From positions 3,171,001-3,235,000 of the forward strand of contig NZ_OY781616.1 of NCBI RefSeq assembly GCF_963677005.1: a DNA stretch of 64,000 nucleotides. The letters run 5' to 3'. The stretch comes from Maridesulfovibrio sp. Its GTDB lineage: Bacteria; Desulfobacterota; Desulfovibrionia; Desulfovibrionales; Desulfovibrionaceae. Each line of letters begins with the position of its first letter. Position 1 is the stretch's first letter. Position numbers and translations under genes: made by a program. This document shows positions 27,423-36,139 of the stretch, piece by piece. The notes under the pieces were generated by a model. The model worked only from the letters and a program-made list of their open reading frames with translations, did no database searches and was not told the origin of the DNA.

Positions 27423-27947
27423 ATGGCCCACAGCCTTAAGGAAGTTCTCTCCAAAGAAACAATAGCTGAAAGAATAAAGGAACTCGGTAAAGAAATTTCC
27501 GCAACTTACGGCCAGGAACCTTTGATCTGCGTATGCGTGCTCAAAGGGGCCTATCTCTTTTTTGCGGACATCACCAGGGCGCTCAGTTCCGATCCGGAGA
27601 TAGATTTCGTTCGCCTTGCCAGTTACGGTTCCGGCACAAGCAGAACAGGAAATATGAATTTTTCCAAAGATCTGGAGGTATCTATTGCCGATAAGCATGT
27701 TCTTATCGTAGAGGATATCGTAGATACCGGGCATTCGGTGGAATTTCTCAAACATGTATTTGGAAAACGCAATCCCTTGTCCATAAAAATTTGTTCCTTG
27801 ATCGATAAAAGGGAGCGCCGCGAGGTGGACCTGGAAGTTGATTTTCCCGGTTTTGTGGTTGATAGCGGCTTTCTGGTGGGTTACGGAATGGACTATGCTG
27901 AAAAATACAGGTATTTAAGTGCGGTGTATGAACTGGAAAATGTTTAG
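27423..27947 (+). CDS. hpt: hypoxanthine phosphoribosyltransferase
   Basis: 174 residues, normal length. The PRPP-binding motif VLIVEDIVDTGHS (about residues 98-110) is exact, the flexible-loop region SYGSGTSRTG is present, and the C-terminal purine-binding part DSGFLVGYGMDYAEKYR fits. It salvages hypoxanthine and guanine to IMP and GMP in the cytoplasm. It may be cotranscribed with the GNAT gene (26 bp apart). Confidence 0.95.
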   Translation: MAHSLKEVLSKETIAERIKELGKEISATYGQEPLICVCVLKGAYLFFADITRALSSDPEIDFVRLASYGSGTSRTGNMNFSKDLEVSIADKHVLIVEDIVDTGHSVEFLKHVFGKRNPLSIKICSLIDKRERREVDLEVDFPGFVVDSGFLVGYGMDYAEKYRYLSAVYELENV

Positions 27948-28020
27948 TTCCGGCAACTTGATATGAAATAAAATCCGGTATTACATTAGTTTAACCCATT
28001 GATGGCAGGTAGAGCGGTCC

Positions 28021-29454
28021 ATGATAGTTACATGTCCAAAGTGTGAGACCAAGTTCAATTTACCCGAAAGTAAAATTCCGGCGGGCGGAGCAAAGGTGAA
28101 ATGCTCCAAATGCGGCAATATCTTTAAAGTGACGCCTCCCGCCCCCGCTCAGGAACCTGAAGATGAAGTCGATGCCATGCTTCGGGAAGAGCAGGCTGCC
28201 GAGCAGCCCAGCCCGAAACCTGTGCCCAAACCCAAGCCCGCGCCTAAGCCTGCACCGGAACCGGCACCCGAACCGGAGCCGGAACCGGAACCGGAACCGG
28301 AAGACACCTCTTTTGATGATGATCTGTTCAACGAAGCTGCAGACGAGCTTGGTGACGAGCTTGAGGATGATCTTTTCGCCGGTATTGACGATGATACTGC
28401 CGAGGGCGGCAAAGATGACGAATTTGAAGATGACCTTTTCGGTGGAGATACCTCCAATGATGCGGAAATAGGGGCAGACCTCTTTGACGATGACGAAGAA
28501 CCTGCCGCCGGTCCCGGTGAAGCCGCAGCAGAGGATGACGGTTTCGACATCGATGATGAATTTTTTGATGATGACGAACCCGCCGCTGAGCAATCTGCCG
28601 CCGGTCCTGCCGAGTCTGATGATGAACTCTTTGATGACGATGATCTTTTCAGCGAAGATGCCGAAAGCGATGATTTTTCCGATGATGGACTTTTCGACGA
28701 GGAAGACACTGTTGAAGAGGAATCCGGGAGCATGGATTTCGGGGAAGATGATGATATAGAGGAAGAGGATTTTGTAGAGGACGACAGCCTGGCTCTTGAT
28801 GACGGTGAGATTGACGGTATCGAAGAGTCCGATGAGATCGGTTTTGATCTGGACGATGACCTTGATGCCCTGCCTTCATCAAAGAAGGGCGGTAAAAAAG
28901 GCAAGGGGATGATAATCACCCTCGTGCTGCTGCTCCTGTTTGCCGGAGGAGCCGGGGCTGCCTGGTATTTCAAGGTATGGGAATCACTTCCGTTCTCCAT
29001 CCCGTTCATCTCTTCCGATGATGCAGGCACCAGCGATCAGAATGAGCCTCCGTCCAAACGTTTCAGCAAATTCTCTTTTAAGGATCTGCGCCAGTTCTAC
29101 GTGAACAACGATAAGGCCGGGCAGCTTTTCATCATTGAAGGCAAGGTGGTCAATAATTTTGCCACTCCCAAAGAGCTTGTAGAAGTAGAAGCACAGCTTT
29201 TTGATGACAAGGGGCAGGTTCTGGATTCCAGACGGCTTATGTGCGGGAATACCCTTTCCCTGTTCCAGCTTGAAGTGCAGTCCAAAGAGGAAATAGAAGC
29301 CGGTCTTGCTTCCAAGGTCGGAATACTTTCCAATAACACGCTGCTCAAGCCGGGAATGGATACACCGTTCATGGTCGTGTTCTTCAAGCCTTCACCCTCG
29401 GTCAAAGAATATGTGATCAATGTGGTGGACGCCAAGAATCCGCCCAAGAAATAA
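28021..29454 (+). CDS. MJ0042 zinc-ribbon / DUF3426 membrane protein with acidic linker
   Basis: 477 residues. Residues 1-38 are the MJ0042 zinc ribbon (CPKC and CSKC). A Pro-Lys-Glu stretch (about 60-100) is followed by some 190 residues dominated by Asp and Glu in repeated patterns such as DDDLFNEA, DDDLFSED. A transmembrane helix lies at about 298-318 (IITLVLLLLFAGGAGAAWYF), and a DUF3426 periplasmic domain follows. The family is common in delta- and betaproteobacteria and its role is unknown. The very acidic linker is unusually long. A terminator follows at 29513. Confidence 0.85.
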   Translation: MIVTCPKCETKFNLPESKIPAGGAKVKCSKCGNIFKVTPPAPAQEPEDEVDAMLREEQAAEQPSPKPVPKPKPAPKPAPEPAPEPEPEPEPEPEDTSFDDDLFNEAADELGDELEDDLFAGIDDDTAEGGKDDEFEDDLFGGDTSNDAEIGADLFDDDEEPAAGPGEAAAEDDGFDIDDEFFDDDEPAAEQSAAGPAESDDELFDDDDLFSEDAESDDFSDDGLFDEEDTVEEESGSMDFGEDDDIEEEDFVEDDSLALDDGEIDGIEESDEIGFDLDDDLDALPSSKKGGKKGKGMIITLVLLLLFAGGAGAAWYFKVWESLPFSIPFISSDDAGTSDQNEPPSKRFSKFSFKDLRQFYVNNDKAGQLFIIEGKVVNNFATPKELVEVEAQLFDDKGQVLDSRRLMCGNTLSLFQLEVQSKEEIEAGLASKVGILSNNTLLKPGMDTPFMVVFFKPSPSVKEYVINVVDAKNPPKK

Positions 29455-29512
29455 TCCTTGCCCGCTCGGCCCCAGCGGTCGCGGCGAGGATAAAACGAAT
29501 GCCGAAAGTTTC

Positions 29513-29553
29513 AGGCGGGAGATATACCAAAGGTTGAATCTCCCGCCTTTTTG
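29513..29553 (+). terminator. intrinsic terminator after the DUF3426 gene
   Basis: Stem AGGCGGGAGAT / ATCTCCCGCCT (11 bp) with a 14-base loop, followed by TTTTGTTTTT. Confidence 0.85.
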
Positions 29554-29649
29554 TTTTTATGAGTATTTGATGCGCTCCGCGTGTTTGATAAACGGATTTA
29601 GTCTCTATAATTTTTATCCCAGCTTATCCGTGCGCGGGGCGTAAGCTTA

Positions 29650-29727
29650 TTGAAAGGTTTTGAAAAGGGGAGTCCAGAGGGGAAAAACTTTTGCAAAAGT
29701 TTTTCCCCTCTGGCCGCCGGAGGCAAC
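29650..29727 (+). repeat. 78-bp intergenic repeat, copy A
   Basis: This 78-bp unit is identical, in inverted orientation, to 31695-31772. It contains a perfect 40-bp palindrome (20-bp arms starting CCAGAGGGG, here 29671-29710). A GC-rich flank (GGCCGCCGGAGGC) closes one side and GAAAGGTTTTGAAAAGGGG the other. Copies of such units are typical intergenic repeats in this group. Confidence 0.9.
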
Positions 29728-29792
29728 CGGCGCCAAGGGCAATGGTCCCGTGAGATATAAATGATAACATTTATCCGGAAGCCGGAGGAATT

Positions 29793-31109
29793 TTGAAGAC
29801 CAGAGACGTGTTCATATGTTCGAACTGCGGAGCGCAGGCTTTGAAATGGCAGGGACAGTGCCCGAGATGCGGGGAGTGGAATACCTTGCAGGAAAAGGTT
29901 GTAGTTCGCAGAAAGGGCGGAGTGGTGCATGCTGCTTCCGGGGTGCAGGCTGTGCCGCTGTCCGAAATTCCGGCTGAGTATACCGAGGCGAGGTCTACCG
30001 GGTTCCGTGCACTTGATGTTGTGCTCGGCAAAGGGTTCGTGCCCGGAGGGGCAGTGCTGCTTGGCGGTGAGCCGGGTATAGGTAAATCAACTTTGCTGTT
30101 GCAGCTTGCAGCGGAACAGGCGCGCATGGGCAACAAGTCCGTTTATTTTTCCGGCGAGGAGTCGCTGGCGCAGATACGCGGCCGTGCCGATAGGCTTGGG
30201 CTGCTGCATTCCGGAATGCTGGCAGTGGCTTCCACCAGTGTGGAAGAGGCCGTTACTCTGCTTGAGGCACCGGAAAAGCCCGACCTCATGATCATTGATT
30301 CGGTGCAGACCTTATCTTCGCCGCGCGCGGAGGGCATTCCCGGAAGTGTGAGTCAGGTGCGTGCCGTATCGTCGGAGCTGGTAGAGGCGGCAAAGAAGAC
30401 CAGCACCACGCTGGTCATAGTCGGACACGTGACCAAGGACGGCCAGATCGCCGGGCCCAAGCTGCTGGAACACATGGTCGACACCGTTCTGTATCTGGAA
30501 GGTGACCGCAAGCACATGATGCGCATCATGCGGGTGCTCAAGAACAGGTTCGGTCCCAGCGATGAACTTGTGGTCTTTTCCATGCGTGAATCGGGAATGG
30601 AAATTGTCGAGGACCCATCCACATTGTTTCTTGGAGACCGCGATGAATCCTGCTCCGGGGCTGCGGTGGTGATGGCCATGGACGGGCACAAGCCTTTTGC
30701 TGTCGAGGTGCAGGCGCTTGCCAGCCGCACGGTTCTTTCTATTCCCCGGCGTACCGCTTTGGGTTTCGATACCAATAGATTGAATCTTATTCTGGCCGTG
30801 CTTGAAAAGAGGCTCAATCTGAATCTGGGCCAACTGGATATTTATGCCAAGATAGGCGGGGGGCTGGCCATGCGCGACCCCGGTCTTGATCTGGGAGTGG
30901 TCGCGGCGGTGCTGTCCTCGTTCTATGATATGCCGCTCCAGCCCGGAGCCGTCTTCTGGGGCGAGGTGGATCTTAACGGGCGCATACGCCCTGCCTCCGG
31001 AGGTGAGACCCGTCTGAAGCAGGCGGACCGTCTAGGTTACGGGCCGATTTATCAGTCCGAGACCTGCCGCACCCTGGACGAATTGCAACGCAGGCTGTTC
31101 GGATCATAA
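29793..31109 (+). CDS. radA: DNA repair protein RadA
   Basis: 438 residues, standard length. C4 zinc finger at residues 9-26 (CSNC, CPRC); RecA-like ATPase with Walker A GEPGIGKST (92-100); RadA signature KNRFG (250-254); C-terminal Lon-protease-like domain (IGGGLAMRDPGLDLG, WGEVDLNGRIRPASGG). RadA promotes branch migration in recombination. It starts with TTG with GGAGGAA 2-3 bp closer than usual; no better start exists before the zinc finger. It lies inside the 78-bp inverted repeat pair. Confidence 0.95.
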   Translation: MKTRDVFICSNCGAQALKWQGQCPRCGEWNTLQEKVVVRRKGGVVHAASGVQAVPLSEIPAEYTEARSTGFRALDVVLGKGFVPGGAVLLGGEPGIGKSTLLLQLAAEQARMGNKSVYFSGEESLAQIRGRADRLGLLHSGMLAVASTSVEEAVTLLEAPEKPDLMIIDSVQTLSSPRAEGIPGSVSQVRAVSSELVEAAKKTSTTLVIVGHVTKDGQIAGPKLLEHMVDTVLYLEGDRKHMMRIMRVLKNRFGPSDELVVFSMRESGMEIVEDPSTLFLGDRDESCSGAAVVMAMDGHKPFAVEVQALASRTVLSIPRRTALGFDTNRLNLILAVLEKRLNLNLGQLDIYAKIGGGLAMRDPGLDLGVVAAVLSSFYDMPLQPGAVFWGEVDLNGRIRPASGGETRLKQADRLGYGPIYQSETCRTLDELQRRLFGS

Positions 31110-31187
31110 TTTACACTGGCTGACCGGGTAGATTTCGGCCGGAACAGTGGTACACTTCTACCCGAACAGTGATTTTATAAAATTTTA

Positions 31188-31215
31188 TTGCACGACTCTT
31201 CCAATTTAGTACATT
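31188..31215 (+). promoter_or_regulatory. possible promoter of the receiver gene
   Basis: TTGCAC (31188-31193) and TACATT (31210-31215) are separated by 16 bp, 59 bp before the ATG. Fair match to sigma-70 sites; not verified. Confidence 0.35.
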
Positions 31216-31273
31216 CTTGCTCTTCGTATGCTTTTTATCCATGAACATGGTTTAGCAGATAAAGAGGGCAATT

Positions 31274-31657
31274 ATGTCTATAAACGTTCTTCTTGTTGAT
31301 GACGAACCGGGCCTTACGGAAGCCTTGTCCAAACGGCTTTCCAAAAGAGGCTATACCGTGCATGAGGCCGACAGCGGCAAAGGGGCGCTCGACCTGCTCG
31401 ACCGGGGAACCGGTGTGGATGTCGTGGTCCTTGACGTGCGTATGGCCGGAGTCAACGGTCTTGAAACTCTCCATCGTATCAAAAGCGCCTATTCCGGCGT
31501 GGAAGTGGTCATGCTCAGCGCTTACGCCACCCCCCAGTGTGCCGTGGAATGTCGGCGCTGGGGCGCAAGGGATTTCCTTAGGAAGCCCGTACATCTGGAA
31601 GAACTTGTCGCAGCAATAGATGCCGCAGCATCATCCCGCCATCCTCGACCTCAGTAA
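31274..31657 (+). CDS. single-domain response regulator
   Basis: 127 residues, receiver domain only. The acidic pair DDE (about 10-12), the phosphorylation Asp in VLDVRMAG (about residue 55), the Ser/Thr position in MLSAYAT and the Lys in LRKPVH are all present, so it should be phosphorylatable. Its kinase is not in the neighbourhood. GAGGG precedes the ATG. It shares the 78-bp inverted-repeat interval with radA. Confidence 0.88.
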   Translation: MSINVLLVDDEPGLTEALSKRLSKRGYTVHEADSGKGALDLLDRGTGVDVVVLDVRMAGVNGLETLHRIKSAYSGVEVVMLSAYATPQCAVECRRWGARDFLRKPVHLEELVAAIDAAASSRHPRPQ

Positions 31658-31694
31658 TTTCCGTAATTCATTAATTCATTTTCCATAGTTTGGA

Positions 31695-31772
31695 GTTGCC
31701 TCCGGCGGCCAGAGGGGAAAAACTTTTGCAAAAGTTTTTCCCCTCTGGACTCCCCTTTTCAAAACCTTTCAA
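31695..31772 (-). repeat. 78-bp intergenic repeat, copy B (inverted)
   Basis: Exact reverse complement of 29650-29727; the identity ends at both edges exactly. The central 40-bp palindrome could fold as a hairpin and act as a terminator for genes on both sides. Confidence 0.9.
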
Positions 31773-31819
31773 CAGGTTTTCGTCCTGTGCATGGATAGGC
31801 AGGTTGTTTGGTGAATATT

Positions 31820-33463
31820 ATGATCAAAGATTTAGGTAAAAACATTCGTGGTGATCTTTTCGGCGGGGTCACGGCGGGCATAATTGCTCTGCCGCTGGCT
31901 CTTGCATTCGGTGTGGCCAGTGGCGCCGGAGCAGCCGCCGGACTTTACGGGGCGATAATCCTCGGATTCACGGCGGCTCTGCTGGGGGGAACTGTCACGC
32001 AGATTTCAGGCCCGACCGGTCCCATGACCGTGGTGGTCGCCGCAACCCTGACATCGTTCTCCGGTGATATGGGTTCCGTCTGCGCTGTGGTCGCCCTTGG
32101 CGGGATAATGCAGGCTTTCTTCGGCCTGTTCAGGCTCGGGGCATTCGTGCGTTTCATTCCTTACCCGGTCATATCCGGGTTCATGTCCGGCATAGGCGTG
32201 ATAATCATCATTCTCCAGATTGATCCCATACTCGGCGTTAAGGCCTCCAGTTCTCCTGCTGCGGCTCTGATGGGTCTTTCCGGGGCGCTGGCTGCGGCGT
32301 CCACTCCGAGCATCATGCTTGCCGTTGCGACCATGGCCATAGTCTTTCTTGTTCCTGCACGGATCACCCGGATAATTCCTTCGCCGCTGATAGCACTGCT
32401 GCTGACAACGGCTGCGGCGTGGTTTTTCCGCCTCCCGGTCATGACCATTGGGGAGATTCCCTCTTCGCTGCCCGACTTCAGCCTGCCGGACTTTGATCTG
32501 CACAACTGGAGCTATATCGCCGGGACGGCGCTGGCCCTTGCCGCACTTGGCAGCATCGACTCGCTGCTGACCTCACTGGTGGCCGACTCCCTTACTAAGG
32601 ACAGGCACGATTCCAATCGAGAACTCATCGGGCAGGGCATCGGCAACATGCTTTGCGGTTTTTTCGGCGCACTGCCCGGAGCCGGGGCGACCATGAGAAC
32701 GGTCGTTAACGTTAAGGCCGGGGGCCGTACCAGACTTTCCGGGATGATTCATGCGTTTGTACTGCTTGCCGTCATTCTAGGTGCCGGTCCTGCTGCGGAG
32801 CATATTCCGCTGGCCGCGCTGGCCGGGATACTGGTCAAGGTCGGGGTGGATATACTGGACTATCGCATGCTTAAGATGATCCGCAGGATTCCGCGCAGTG
32901 ACCTTGCCGTTATGCTCACCGTATTCGGAGTGACTGTTTTTGTTGATCTGGTTCTTGCCGTGGCCGTGGGTGTGACTCTGGCTGCCATGATGACCACCTG
33001 GCGTATAGCCAGCCAGACGCAGATCAGTATTTTCGAATCCGACCGCTGCAGTGTGATGAAACGCAGGGAAAAGGATATTCAGGAGCAGAGCAGCTTCCGT
33101 ATCCGCGTGGTCAGCATCAACGGGCCTTTCTTTTTCGGTACTTCCTCCCAGATGTCGGACAAGGTTGAGAAGCTTGTGGGTACGCGCATCGTGGTCATAA
33201 ACTGTATGGATGTGCCTTTTGTGGACGTATCAGCTGTTTTTGCGCTCAATGAGATGGTCGAGAAACTTCGGTCTGCAAACATCACGGTCTTGATGGCCGC
33301 CAACGAAGCCATAAGCAGGCGGCTTGGTGATATGGGCATTGTGAAGCTTGTCGGAAAGGAAAACATGTTTCTGAGTCACGGCAGTGCCTTGCAGGTAGCA
33401 ATGCTTGCCTTGAATGAGGAGGATGAGCGGGCCGCATTCAAGGGGCCGCTGGCGGAAGTTTAA
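31820..33463 (+). CDS. SulP-family anion transporter with STAS domain
   Basis: About 547 residues. Ten or more transmembrane segments with the SulP start RGDLFGGVTAGIIALPLALAFG, then QISGPTGPMTVV and the conserved GNMLCGFFGALPGAGATMRTVVNVKAGG region. A STAS domain begins at about residue 425 (SFRIRVVSINGPFFFG, VINCMDVPFVDVSAV). SulP proteins carry sulfate, bicarbonate or other anions; the substrate cannot be read from the sequence. In a likely sulfate reducer sulfate is possible, but bicarbonate fits equally. GTG at 31811 is an alternative start. Confidence 0.88.
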   Translation: MIKDLGKNIRGDLFGGVTAGIIALPLALAFGVASGAGAAAGLYGAIILGFTAALLGGTVTQISGPTGPMTVVVAATLTSFSGDMGSVCAVVALGGIMQAFFGLFRLGAFVRFIPYPVISGFMSGIGVIIIILQIDPILGVKASSSPAAALMGLSGALAAASTPSIMLAVATMAIVFLVPARITRIIPSPLIALLLTTAAAWFFRLPVMTIGEIPSSLPDFSLPDFDLHNWSYIAGTALALAALGSIDSLLTSLVADSLTKDRHDSNRELIGQGIGNMLCGFFGALPGAGATMRTVVNVKAGGRTRLSGMIHAFVLLAVILGAGPAAEHIPLAALAGILVKVGVDILDYRMLKMIRRIPRSDLAVMLTVFGVTVFVDLVLAVAVGVTLAAMMTTWRIASQTQISIFESDRCSVMKRREKDIQEQSSFRIRVVSINGPFFFGTSSQMSDKVEKLVGTRIVVINCMDVPFVDVSAVFALNEMVEKLRSANITVLMAANEAISRRLGDMGIVKLVGKENMFLSHGSALQVAMLALNEEDERAAFKGPLAEV

Positions 33464-33476
33464 TTCGAGTTCAGCC

Positions 33477-33561
33477 CTTGCTCAAATCGGCTGCGGTGTA
33501 TAAGGTCGTGCTGCCGTTGCGGCATGGCCCGGATGTCCCATCAATTACCGATTTGAGCAAG
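33477..33561 (+). promoter_or_regulatory. leader hairpin covering the wecB ribosome binding site
   Basis: A perfect 14-bp inverted repeat CTTGCTCAAATCGG (33477-33490) / CCGATTTGAGCAAG (33548-33561), with an inner hairpin TGCCG/CGGCA in the 57-base loop. The right arm runs into the purine-rich stretch 7 bp before the wecB ATG, so folding would hide it. Confidence 0.45.
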
Positions 33562-33568
33562 AGCTGTT

Positions 33569-34675
33569 ATGACGAAGAAAGTCTTTCTGGTCGCCGGAGC
33601 GCGGCCGAATCTTATGAAGGTTGCCCCTATTTTCCGTGCTTCGCGGAATGTCGATTCCGTTCAGTGCGAAATGGTCTACACCGGGCAGCACTACGACCGC
33701 CAGATGTCGCAGGTTTTTTTCGAGGATCTCGATATTCCGAAACCTCGGTTCAACATGGGTAAATCCACCGGCACGCATGCGGAGCAGACCGGGGCGATAA
33801 TGATCGCTTTCGAGAAGATGTGCATGGAGGAAAAGCCCGACCTCGTGGTGGTTGTGGGTGATGTCAACTCCACACTTGCCTGCTCTGTTACCGCGCGCAA
33901 GCTCCATATTCCGGTGGCCCATGTGGAGGCGGGCCTGAGAAGCGGTGATACCGACATGCCCGAAGAAATAAACCGCATGGTCACCGATTCCATAAGCAAT
34001 CTTTTTTTCACAACCGAAGACCACGGGCGCGACAATCTGCTGCGCGAGGGCAAGAATCCGGACAATATCTTTCATGTGGGCAACGTGATGATCGACAATC
34101 TTTTTCACAATGTCGGGCGATTGGGCCCCGATATTGTGTCCGGTTTCAGCTGCAGGGAATTAAAAGAGAAAACAGGCCGTTACGGGTTTATGACCCTGCA
34201 CCGCCCCTCCAATGTGGACAATCGCGAGGTTCTTGAGGGTATTGTGGATGCCCTGAACACCATTTCCGCTAATCTCCCGCTGCTTTTTCCCATTCATCCG
34301 CGCACCGAAAAGATGATGAAGCTTTTCGGCATTTCCTTTTCCGAGAATGTGCATACTTTCCCTCCACTGTCGTTTCGGGAATCACTGTATCTTTGGAAAG
34401 ACGCGCAGGTCGTTATTACCGACAGCGGCGGCCTGCAGGAAGAGACCACCGCCCTTGGAGTACCTTGCGTGACAGTCCGGAAAAACACGGAGCGTCCTGT
34501 GACCATTGAAAAAGGTACAAACGTGCTGGCCGGTATTTCCGGGGAGAATATCCTGCGCGAGGTCGGCAGGGCTCTGGAAAGGTCCGGGGGTGAGGCTCCG
34601 AAGATAGAAGGCTGGGACGGTCATGCTTCCGAACGTATCTGGAAGGTGCTGGTCGAGTTTCTGGCCGAGAGATGA
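33569..34675 (+). CDS. wecB: UDP-N-acetylglucosamine 2-epimerase (non-hydrolysing)
   Basis: 368 residues, full family length. The start GARPNLMKVAP, the substrate region VVGDVNSTLACS, HVEAGLRSGD, PEEINRM, and the C-terminal SDSGG-type phrase TDSGGLQEETTALGVP are all present. It makes UDP-ManNAc for surface polysaccharides. It is not in an obvious polysaccharide operon here (SulP before, Pot genes after). The 5' leader can fold into a long hairpin. Confidence 0.93.
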   Translation: MTKKVFLVAGARPNLMKVAPIFRASRNVDSVQCEMVYTGQHYDRQMSQVFFEDLDIPKPRFNMGKSTGTHAEQTGAIMIAFEKMCMEEKPDLVVVVGDVNSTLACSVTARKLHIPVAHVEAGLRSGDTDMPEEINRMVTDSISNLFFTTEDHGRDNLLREGKNPDNIFHVGNVMIDNLFHNVGRLGPDIVSGFSCRELKEKTGRYGFMTLHRPSNVDNREVLEGIVDALNTISANLPLLFPIHPRTEKMMKLFGISFSENVHTFPPLSFRESLYLWKDAQVVITDSGGLQEETTALGVPCVTVRKNTERPVTIEKGTNVLAGISGENILREVGRALERSGGEAPKIEGWDGHASERIWKVLVEFLAER

Positions 34676-34717
34676 CGGAGCAGGTGTTTCCGTTATTCTG
34701 AAGGGCTATCTTTTTCT

Positions 34718-34746
34718 TTGTAAATCAATTGTGTTCCCGGTATACT
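34718..34746 (+). promoter_or_regulatory. probable promoter of the pot operon
   Basis: TTGTAA (34718-34723), 17-bp spacer, TATACT (34741-34746), close to sigma-70 consensus. It would give a leader of about 250 nt before potA; the leader holds a GC hairpin (GCGGGA/TCCCGC near 34965) but nothing I can identify. The whole gap 34676-35008 has no gene. Confidence 0.5.
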
Positions 34747-35008
34747 GAATTTTCATTCTTTTTTTTTGCCGCATCGAGTAGCGGTGTTTTGGGCCTGCTG
34801 TTTCAGGTTTACGATACAGCCGGGTCCCTTGTGTCTGTTTCCGGATTATCCGGGAACGGGGCTGTTTCGGACGCTCGGCCGTCCGGTGTTGGGTTTTGGC
34901 GCGGCTTTTTTGTCGCTGTGTCGAAATTTACGGGAAAATCGGCATAAACGTTTTTCCTGTCGGCTGCGGGATTTTTCCCGCGCAGTCTTATTTGCATGGG
35001 GGGCTGTC

Positions 35009-36139
35009 ATGGAACAGCAGAAGACTCTTGTGGAGTTGCGGGGAGTCAGCAAGTCCTTTGACGGGGATATTGCTCTGGACAATGTCGACATCTCCATCAG
35101 GGACAAGGAATTCCTGACCATTCTCGGTCCTTCCGGATGTGGAAAGACCACCATCCTCAGACTTATCGGCGGATTTGAAACGCCTGATTCCGGTTCTGTG
35201 CGCATCGGCGGACAGGCGGTGAACGACCTGCCCCCGGAAAAGCGGGCGGTCAATACCGTTTTCCAGAGCTATGCGCTTTTTCCGCATATGAATGTCTTCG
35301 ACAACGTGGCTTTCGGGCTGAAAATGCAGAAGATTCCGGCCGATGAGATTCGCGCGAGGGTTGAGGAAGCGCTTGAGCTGGTTGAGATGGCCCGTTTTGC
35401 CAGACGCAGGCCGCAGGAGCTTTCCGGCGGACAGCAGCAGCGGGTGGCTATTGCCAGGGCGCTGGTCAACAAACCGCTGGTTCTGCTGCTTGATGAATCC
35501 TTTTCAGCGCTTGACCGCCGTCTGCGCAAGCAGATGCAGATGGATATAAAGCACCTCCAGAGGGAAACCGGAATCACGTTCGTGCTGGTTACTCATGATC
35601 AGGAGGAAGCCTTTACCATGTCCGACCGGGTGGTGGTCATGAATCACGGACAGGTCGAACAGGTGGGGAGTCCGCGCGAGGTTTATGAAGAACCCGAAAA
35701 CCTTTTTGTGGCGCGGTTCGTGGGCGAAACCAATTTTTTTGACGCCGTGGTGGAATCGTGCGTTCCGGTGAGCGGCGGCTACAGAATAAGAGCCGCCATG
35801 GAGGGCGGAAGCTGTTTTCTGCTCGGAAACCGCGAATTTTCCGCCGGAGATGATGTGCGGGTCCTGTTGCGCCCGGAAGACCTGCAGTTGGAAGCTTACT
35901 CCGATCATTGCTTTACAGATGAGCGGCCCGTGTTCAGGGGACATGTGATGGAAACCGTGTACAAGGGCACCACCTACGATGTTGTGGTTGAACTTGAAAA
36001 CGGGCGTAATGTGCTGGCCACCGAATTTTTCAATGAAGACGCTGAAAGCGTTGCCTTCCGTCCCGGCGATGAGCTTGCCGTGAGCTGGATTGAAGGCTGG
36101 GAGGTGGTTCTGCCGCATGAAAAACAGAGTGAACTCTAA
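35009..36139 (+). CDS. potA: polyamine ABC transporter, ATP-binding protein
   Basis: 376 residues. Walker A GPSGCGKTT (about 42-50), Q-loop, ABC signature LSGGQQQRV, Walker B LLLDESFSALD, H-loop VTHDQEEA, then a TOBE domain. The Asp-Glu in Walker B is followed by Ser rather than the usual Pro, a small variation. The ATG at 35009 has a G-run upstream; an in-frame start at 34766 would add 81 low-complexity residues and is rejected. It overlaps potB by 23 bp, beginning a four-gene operon. Confidence 0.94.
   Translation: MEQQKTLVELRGVSKSFDGDIALDNVDISIRDKEFLTILGPSGCGKTTILRLIGGFETPDSGSVRIGGQAVNDLPPEKRAVNTVFQSYALFPHMNVFDNVAFGLKMQKIPADEIRARVEEALELVEMARFARRRPQELSGGQQQRVAIARALVNKPLVLLLDESFSALDRRLRKQMQMDIKHLQRETGITFVLVTHDQEEAFTMSDRVVVMNHGQVEQVGSPREVYEEPENLFVARFVGETNFFDAVVESCVPVSGGYRIRAAMEGGSCFLLGNREFSAGDDVRVLLRPEDLQLEAYSDHCFTDERPVFRGHVMETVYKGTTYDVVVELENGRNVLATEFFNEDAESVAFRPGDELAVSWIEGWEVVLPHEKQSEL

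Noticed and set aside
34766..35008. An 81-residue N-terminal extension of potA
   Set aside because: The extension is low in family-like sequence; the ABC domain starts properly at ATG 35009 with a G-rich binding site.
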